Below are positions 56,585 through 64,000 of a DNA stretch of 64,000 nt, piece after piece (positions within the stretch are counted from its first letter, which is position 1; each line of letters begins with the position of its first letter). Origin of the DNA: Branchiostoma floridae (lineage: Eukaryota > Chordata > Leptocardii > Amphioxiformes > Branchiostomatidae); the NCBI RefSeq assembly GCF_000003815.2, contig NC_049997.1, positions 3,719,262 to 3,783,261 on the forward strand, read 5' to 3'. Below the pieces are notes generated by a model. That model saw nothing but the letters and a program-made list of their open reading frames with translations, searched no databases and was not told where the DNA came from. The translations under genes and the position numbers were made by a program.

Positions 56585-57612
56585 GATCAAGGACTATGCT
56601 CGAGTACAAAAAATCTACGCGTAAGGCCAAACGCATAGCTACACACTAATCGGAGTGATCCTCATGTGATTTGCCCCCTCGCTGCCCCCGGTAGTTGGTT
56701 TTCAGGGGCGACGTTGTGTTTATCTATTAATACCCACAATGTGACGGACCCGACTTAAAGCTGACAGGCATTGACATAGTTATTAACAAAGGCGTTTGAA
56801 GTGTATGTTGAATGGCAGCTACGTGCCAGAGAAACAAACATCGCCCAGGTGGCACACCTGTCACTCGCCCGATAGCTACCGTCCGTAACCGAGGCACGCT
56901 GATAGTCGATGGGCAATGTGCCAATCACAATGGCAAAAGGGCAATGTGACCAGCACATAAATACCATTGACAGTCTACCTTCGCAAGAAAATATTTACTT
57001 TGTAACAATACAAAGACTATTGACATTTTCTATGTGAACTAGTTCTTTACAAATACAACACCATCAAAGCAGTACATAACACAGTTGATACCTTGGATCA
57101 TACTTGCTTGTGAGAAAAGAGATAATTGCTCTATTTAGCTGTTTTCACTTGAAATGATGTTATTATTGGTTTTACATGGTAGTGATGAAGGCACTTTTTT
57201 AAAGAATACAGCAATGGCTGCAAAATATTTACACTATCAAATGAAGACAGAAAGCACCCAGGCTTGTACCCTAATATGCTATTGCAATTGACACGTATAC
57301 AGTTGATAACGTTTTGTATGAAGACGTCGCAGGCACAACAGTTGTCTGAATATCGATTGCTATACAAATGCAATGGGGATGAGAAGAAGAAGGAGATAAA
57401 TGCAGACACGAGACACCATTGCAGATGATGCAAACTCCATAAGTATAAAAAAAAGTTTCTAACTCTTACCTTCTACGCAATATAGTAAAGACCAACGTGT
57501 TGCATAATCACTCTATCACATATCCAAGTGTTCTGAGCAGGCTATGAATCTAGTCATATTATAAACATGTATATACCATTAGAATGAAAAGCTAAACGCT
57601 CATGACATGGCT
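56585..57612. other. Intergenic space between two head-to-tail minus-strand genes
   Basis: About 1 kb lies between the start codon of the NTase-TPR gene and the stop of the gene upstream of it. It must hold the 3' untranslated region of one gene and the promoter and leader of the other. I found no clear TATA element, conserved coding exon or repeat. Confidence 0.5.
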
Positions 57613-58590
57613 TCAAGAATCCTCTAACTTAACAAGCAGTCCATAGAGTGCGTGCCCTCCCCTTTCCCTAGTGGACCACTCCAGCTCTTCATTTTTGAAG
57701 AGAGGGTCGATGGTTTCTTTCCTCTTTTTAGCACCCACAGTTTCCGGTCCAACCTTGTAGCTACCCGGCCGAATACACAACTGGAAGGCTACACGAGCTT
57801 TGTAGACCTTTCTGCTATGGGTGACGTCGTGGAACCTAAGGAAAGATGCAGTTATAAGCGCAAACGTTTGGGTAATACGATGCTATTGACAAATATGACA
57901 CTGTTGAAAAAATAAATACTACTACTATTTCGGTGAGAAAGAATTGAACCCCTTGTACTTTTAGATCTGTATGGTATAGACGTGGACATGTACTTCCTTT
58001 TCAACTTCAAACTGCAATTTATTGCTTTTTAACTTGCAAACTTGGTACCTTAATAGGTGGCATGGATATGTGGAATCTAACAGACATTAGTAAATACGTT
58101 GATGAATATACATCCAGGTAATAAGCTACTACAAAGACACCGGATGGCTGTCTAGAACCGTGGCATCTGACAGTTTTCCAAAATCATATGCAGTTTCTTG
58201 CAAATTGAGTAATTGCTTTTTGGCGAGACAGTAAGTAAACATATTCTCAAGACTTAAGGCAGCGAATGCATTATCACCCACTTTTTGGTAGTAGCGTAGA
58301 GATCGTGCCCAGCGTACACGATGCTTGGTGACACGAACACTTGTATGGTGTCTAACCAGTCCGGCTGATTCTTAGGATTCAGGTGGCCCTTCCTGATTGG
58401 TAACTCATAGCCACCCATTGCTACGTCTCCTGTTCACGATGGAAAAGATAAACATGTTACAGAATCAACGACAAACGTCCAGAGTTTTGTTTTAGGTTAC
58501 TCTTCCCCCCCCCCTCTGTGATTGTGATTGTGACTCTGTGTGTGTGTGTGTTTGCGTGTATGTGAGTGAATGAATTTGTGTGTGTGTGTT

Positions 58591-58634
<44 letters not shown>

Positions 58635-60972
58635 GTTCCTAATTTGCATAGTTGATGCCATACAGTCTATAAATAGCAAATGATTGGACTGTCGACATTT
58701 TGACCTCTGTAAGTTTAGTTAAAGGTGTATAACCAAACTTGTGTGCGTGCGCGCACGTGTGTGTGAATAAATGAGTGTTTGAATGTGTGACTGTTATGAT
58801 TAATCAATATGTTTCTGATAGTCAATAATGAATCTGTACATTCATGCCTACCTGGAATGAGAAGTATCGAGCTTCCTTGTAGAATCTTCTTCACCGTCTC
58901 GTGCTTTGTCCCATGGTACGCGCGGTGCCAGTTAGAGAACACGTTTAACTCACTGTCCCCAAAGGTTGCTGGTACCCTGTTGAATAAAGTACACACCGCA
59001 TTTGTGTAACTGAACTAGTCCACAAAGAAATGTTTAATGCATATAATGTGTTTACCATATCATTCTTAAAATCAATGCCAGATTGTTTCCAGGGCCTCTA
59101 CAGACTACTACCTTAGCTCCAGGGTCAACCTGTCTCTAAGAAAATTCTACATTAGCACCCTCCCCCTTTAGATCCTGATAAACACGATGTATATTATCAA
59201 GATCAGGGGTCCGGTATCTAGGCTGCCTAATTCTTGCCTAGGAGAAAACAGTAGGTATTGACTCTGATAAATCTTTGAATGATACTCTATATGCATAAAA
59301 TTCTCATGAAGTTTCAAAACGTCTGTGCAGGCCAGGCAAACAGGTTGTCGTCGGCAAGTGACAGTGAGTGTCTACTCCATCATCTCTCGAGACAAAAGGA
59401 TGCCAACAACAACAAAATTCTAAATGCGGCTTGTGCTAGGTCATGTACTTTTTTTTTAACAGGCAACCATTGAACAAGCGAAGCAGGATTATAAAAAAAA
59501 TCCTTTCCTTCTCACCTGAGACCAAACCTGCACCAGCCGACAGGAAGCGCGTACCTTTTCTTCGGGTCGCCCCTGAGATACGAACCCCTGTCTCCCCGGT
59601 CTTTGTGACATTTCTCGCAGAAGCATTTGTCTTCATCAGGGTTGAAATAGCTGGCTGTAACATGAGGACATTTCATATTCATATACACTAATAAATTATG
59701 AGACAAACAACAGCAATTTTGAAGTTAAAAATTCTCAGCACTCTTTGGAAGAAAAATGCCTACCTTCTATGTTCAATGAATCTTTGAACCTCCTACACGC
59801 CAACCAGTAATCACAGATGTTACCCTATTAAAGATAAGAGGAGCAGAACAAGATTCAAGTTTTGCTCGGTACATTCACAACAGCATTAATATTAGTACCA
59901 CGAAACCTTATAAGACCAAATTCCAGAAGACAAACCTAGAAATGACAGAAACTTCCATACCGATCCAATCGTCAAAAAGTCGCCTGCGTGTAAATTTGAA
60001 GATAGAATCTTCTTGTTGTATTGGAATTGCAACAAAGCAATACAGAAGAAACCTAAGACAGCAATGCTGATTGTCGTTGTCCCTAATTCTCTAAGACGGT
60101 GATAGAATATTTACAAAAGGTAACCAATACTCACAGTGGGTGCTGTTATTTCGGCCATCGCAAGGGGCGTTGCAGGTTTTTCGCCGCGTTCACACGGATG
60201 ATACAACACTCTCGCCCCCGGGAAGATGTGTACCTTTGAGAGGGCACCTTTACCCTTGTCCACTAGCTTTAGCATGAACTCCAGCCTATTGGTCCTGTCG
60301 CAGTAGAACTTGAAGTCCTTTCCATATTGGTTGTTCACCATCTCCACATCAGGGCGGATGTTTCCGTTGAAAAGTGCGCAGAATGTTTCATTTTCCAGCA
60401 TGACGACTGGAGGGGTTGGTGTGCCTTCCTGTTGAAGAAATGTTGCAAAGTTAAGTATTATCACAGGTCTACCATGTGTCTTCTCCTAAGATTTTGATGG
60501 TAAAGATAGCTGTTGGGTCAGTAGATTGTTATCCACATATGTCTTGGACGCGGAAATGAGTGTCATTCATGAAAGAAACAATCTCTGGTGTCCAGTGCAG
60601 CCAGGGATCGAACCCGTGACCTTTCGATACCGTGCCGGCCTAATCAATGGTCCAGAGACATACACCTCATAAAAACGCAACCAAATTACAATGTGTAGAT
60701 TTGCAGAGAAAAATCTGCCGAATTTTCTTTGCTGTCCAGTTTACATTCCTTATTATGTGTACCTGTAAATGAGATTATCATCGTTGCTGTCGCACTTTGC
60801 AAAACAAGACACACCTAAATTCTCACCTGTAGCTCGTACTTGTCCTTAAATATGGTGTGACAGATGCGGTCTTCCACAGACTCCTCAAGCACGGCCTCCA
60901 TCCGGGCAGTCATGATGCCGTCCTCTTTGGGTTCCAGCCACTTCTTGAAGATGACAGTCCTGACGTGTCTGG
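57613..60972 (-). CDS. Uncharacterised protein with Cys cluster, HGT-motif domain and conserved C-terminus (5' end outside window)
   Basis: Seven exons chain with consistent phases: 60827-60972, 60135-60428, 59764-59824, 59516-59654, 58852-58976, 58282-58429 and 57613-57835 (stop TGA at 57613-57615). They give about 377 residues of the C-terminal part. Visible blocks: a charged N-terminal part (FKKWLEPKEDG); DEDKCFCEKCHKDRGD with a possible metal-binding Cys cluster; YALPVGWCRFGL; SNWHRAYHGTKHETVKKIL, with an HGT motif like that of ADP-ribosyltransferase folds; FVSPSIVYAGHDLYA; and a final block with RPGSYKVGPETVGA, DPLFKNEELEW and ERGGHALYGLL. I recall similar C-terminal modules in uncharacterised invertebrate proteins and possibly in neuralized-like protein 4, but I cannot name the family with confidence. 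Exon 60827-60972 starts in phase 1, so at least one more exon lies upstream. Confidence 0.75.
58530..58635. repeat. GT microsatellite
   Basis: A long (GT)n run broken by a few TTTG units lies in the intron between exons 58282-58429 and 58852-58976 of the HGT-motif gene. Confidence 0.93.
60575..60665 (-). mobile_element. tRNA-derived SINE in an intron of the HGT-motif gene
   Basis: On the minus strand a B-box GGGTTCGATCCCTGGC follows GATTAGGCCGG at tRNA-like spacing. It lies in the intron between exons 60135-60428 and 60827-60972. Confidence 0.5.
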
Positions 60973-61019
60973 CTATTGAGGGCCAAGTGTCGCAAAATTA
61001 AACATATACATAGAACGAT

Positions 61020-61215
61020 TTTTCTCTCACACAGAAGAGTTGAAAAAAGGTCTCACACACAGACAGATTTTTCTCTCTCACACATCAGTGGAAAAAATTC
61101 GCACACATTGACAGATTTTTCTCTCTCACACAACAGTTGAAAAAGGTCGCACACATTGACAGATTTTTCTCTCTCACACAAGAGTTGAAAAAGGTCCCAC
61201 ACATAGACAGATTTT
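61020..61215. repeat. 45-bp tandem repeat, about 4 copies
   Basis: The unit contains GACAGATTTTTCTCTCTCAC, ACACA, GTTGAAAAAGGT and CACACA. It lies just upstream of the first visible exon of the HGT-motif gene. Its CTCTCTCACAC motif also appears in the larger satellite at 62.1-64 kb. Confidence 0.85.
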
Positions 61216-62109
61216 TAAAAGGTGACTTTTTACCCTGTGTCGTCCTATACAATTCTTCACAAATGTTATAAATGCAAGCATGTACACACGGTTTCTCAGT
61301 TCAACATGTACTCTGCTCTTCAATATAGAGGCTATAACATTCCTGACACAACAACGATTTTGGTGTTTCCGCCTCTTATTCTTACTCAGCGCTTATGTTT
61401 ATGCTCACGGAACTGTATATGCAGACAAAACAATATAACGTTATGCCATCGTTGTATCAATGCATTAGTTTATGATGATAAGAGACTTGCTAATTCAAAT
61501 ACGTCACTTCAAAGCATCATATTATTTAAGTGAATACAGTGGCCGCTATTCAAATCCATTTCTATTTCAGCATTCAAGATACAATGGCCAGCATGACTTT
61601 GACTTTTGATCTGTTATATAGCTTATATGATTTGCTTTTTCCCAAATTGAGACACTGTCTCACTGTCCCAATGTCTCTGGAGTCATAGAATGTACGCACA
61701 TATGTCATATAAGTTGTCCTTCAAAGACTCAAACTTGCACGCTCGATATCTTTCTTAGATACGCTTTCAGATCGTTCTTGCAGTCACACATAATATCTGT
61801 CAAAACAAATATCACCCCAAAACTGAGGCTGAATTTTTTCACATACACATCCAAGTCACTCACCCATGATAAGAGAGCTTAAAATGAAAAAAAAACTGAT
61901 TAAAAGATCCTTGTTCGGATGTATAAGTACGACGACTTTAAAGTTTTGGGGGTTGATTGCATTCTTCACATTGTACAGACACCAGAATATGGCGCGTAAA
62001 CAAATGTGCATTTTTTTGTCTCAAATATACGCACATATCAACTCTCAAACACAAACTCAAAATATTCTTTCCCAAAGACATCATATTCTTTGATACAGCA
62101 GACATCTAT

Positions 62110-64000
62110 TATTCTGACACACAACACTAGAATTCACTCTCACACACAGAACAAAAAATTCTTTCACTTCGAAACGCTTTCCCTGCCAACCCGGCTGGAG
62201 GAGTGAGCGATTTTTTCGTCGATATGAGAGCGTAGTAGTAGAAAAATAAATTCCTTCGGAGTAGTAGAAGAATATCTTTCTTGAGCTTTTTTAACTTCCA
62301 AAGGGCAATGAACAGTGTCATTTTCTTCAGCTTGAAATGATAAACCTTTCTAACAATGGCATTCTGTTATATAATATATATACATTTCCTCGACAATCAT
62401 ATTATTCCGACACACAACGCAGAAATTCTCTCTCACCCACAGGACAAAAAGTTCTCTCACCTCGGGGGCTTTCCCCGCCAACCCGGCTGGAGGAGTGAGC
62501 GATTCTTTTGGTTTGAGTGAGAGCGACATTTTGTCGATGTGAGAGACCTTTTGGAGTAGTGGTAGAATAACTTCCTTGAGTTTTCTGAACTTCCAAAGGG
62601 CAATGAACAGTGTCATTTTCTTCAGTTTCCAATAATAAACATTTTTAACAATGGCATTCTTTTATATCATAAACATTTCCTCGACAATCATATCATTCCG
62701 ACACACAACGCAGAAATTCTCTCTCACTCACAGAACAAAAAGTTCTCTCACTTCGGGAGCTTTCCCCGCAAACCGGGCTGGAGGAGTGAGCGATTTTTTT
62801 TGCTTTGAGTGAGTGCGAACTTTTGTCGATGTGAGAGCGCTTTTGGAGTAGTGAAAGAACAACTTCATTTAGTATTTTTTACTTAAAACGCAAAATAAAC
62901 GCTGACATTTTGTTCAGTTTGAAACGATATACACTATACAATACCAATCACTTATACCAAATATTAAAGATATTGTCTTGACAATCAATCTTTTTCCGAC
63001 ACACAACACTGAAATTCTCTCTCACACACAGAACAAAATGTTCTCTCACCTCGGGAGGCTTCCCTGCCAACCCGGCTGTAGGAGTGAGCGATTTTTGGGG
63101 TCTGAGTGAGTGCGAACTTTTGTCGATGTGAGAGCGCTTTTGGAGTAGTGAAAGATCAACTTCGTTTAGTATTTTTTACTTAAAACGCAAAATAAACGCT
63201 GACATTTTGTTCAGTATGTAACGATATATACCATTTAATATCAATCACTTATACCAAATATTAAAGATATTGTCTTGACAATCAATCTTTTTTCCAACCC
63301 ACAACGCTGAATTTCCTTCTCACACCCAGAACAAAAGGTTCTCTCACCTCGGGAGGCTTCCTTGCCAACCCGGCGGTAGGAGTGAGCGATTTTTTGGGTC
63401 TGTGTGAGTGCGAACTTTTGTCGATGTGAGAGCGCTTTTGGAGTAGTGAAAGAACAACTTCTTTTAGTATTTTTTACTTAAAACGCAAAATAAACGGAGA
63501 CATTTTGTCCAGTTTGAAACGATATACACTATACAATACCAATCACTTATACCAAATATTAAAGATATTGTCTTGACAATCAATCTTTTTCCGACACACA
63601 ACACTGAAATTCTCTCTCACACACAGAACAAAATGTTCTCTCACCTCGGGAGGCTTCCCNNNNNNNNNNNNNNNNNNNNNNNNNNNNNNNNNNNNNNNNN
63701 NNNNNNNNNNNNNNNNNNNNNNNNNNNNNNNNNNNNNNNNNNNNNNNNNNNNNNNNNNNNNNNNNNNNNNNNNNNNNNNNNNNNNNNNNNNNNNNNNNNN
63801 NNNNNNNNNNNNNNNNNNNNNNNNNNNNNNNNNNNNNNNNNNNNNNNNNNNNNNNNNNNNNNNNNNNNNNNNNNNNNNNNNNNNNNNNNNGACACACAAC
63901 GCTGAAATTCTCTCTCACACACAGAACAAAAAGTTCTCTCACTTCGGGAGGCTTCCCTGGCAACGCGGCTGTAGGAGTGAGCGATTTTTGGGGTTTGAGT
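62110..64000. repeat. Satellite array, unit 291-299 bp, at least 7 copies, open at the right edge
   Basis: The landmark GACACACAAC starts near 62117, 62409, 62699, 62998, 63296, 63593 and 63891. Each unit then has AATTCTCTCTCAC, GTTCTCTCAC, a GC-rich GCCAACCCGGCTG block, GGAGTGAGCGATTTTT and GTCGATGTGAGAGCGCTTTT. Identity rises toward the right. The gap 63660-63890 is inside the array. No unit carries a believable coding frame. Confidence 0.92.
63660..63890. other. Assembly gap inside the satellite
   Basis: 231 N, about the remainder of one satellite unit, so the size may be realistic. Confidence 1.

Noticed and set aside
61222-61533. 103-residue open frame between the two repeat arrays
   Set aside because: No motif, no splice partner and ordinary length for chance in AT-rich DNA.
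62110-64000. CRISPR-like array
   Set aside because: Units are about 295 bp and similar along their whole length, with no repeat-spacer structure. The context is a eukaryotic genome.

Overview
The window is animal nuclear DNA and looks like an amphioxus (cephalochordate, Branchiostoma-type) scaffold. The protein-coding genes are split into many short exons with clean GT-AG junctions. The two recognisable orthologues have chordate-like exon order. Introns are full of short non-autonomous DNA transposons, tRNA-derived SINEs and tandem repeats, and three runs of N mark assembly gaps (14335-14482, 50894-51643, 63660-63890). The species is inferred from style and gene content, not proven.

Layout: (1) 1 to about 27.2 kb, minus strand: sixteen coding exons of a sn1-specific diacylglycerol lipase (DAGLA-type), from the initiator Met at 27158 to 211, with the C-terminal part beyond the left edge. 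All four membrane segments and the Ser/Asp/His triad are present. (2) 27.2-41.5 kb: a repeat-rich stretch that is either the first intron of the lipase, if the possible 5' non-coding exon at 41.5-41.7 kb is real, or intergenic DNA. (3) 42.4-46.6 kb, plus strand: a complete six-exon METTL25-type methyltransferase gene, 594 residues. (4) 47.4-56.6 kb, minus strand, convergent with METTL25: a six-exon gene for a protein of about 2,000 residues. It has a predicted N-myristoylated start, two paralogous Pro-rich linker exons, a nucleotidyltransferase domain and 23 tetratricopeptide repeats. The gap in the nucleotidyltransferase exon breaks what is really one exon into two apparent ORFs. (5) 57.6-61.0 kb, minus strand: the last seven exons of a gene with a Cys cluster, an HGT-motif domain and a conserved C-terminal domain. 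I recognise it only as an uncharacterised or neuralized-4-like module. (6) 61.0-64.0 kb: a short 45-bp tandem repeat, then a satellite of about 295 bp per unit that runs off the right edge.

The most unusual pattern is local. Five lipase exons each have, in the intron just downstream, a truncated copy of the exon's 3' edge with its splice donor. One METTL25 exon has the mirror image, a truncated 5' edge with its acceptor, in the intron just upstream. The most interesting gene is the predicted membrane-anchored nucleotidyltransferase-TPR protein. Transposon calls are supported by matching terminal repeats and, in most cases, by target-site duplications read directly from the sequence. The five genes or gene parts do not obviously form one pathway; each is described separately.
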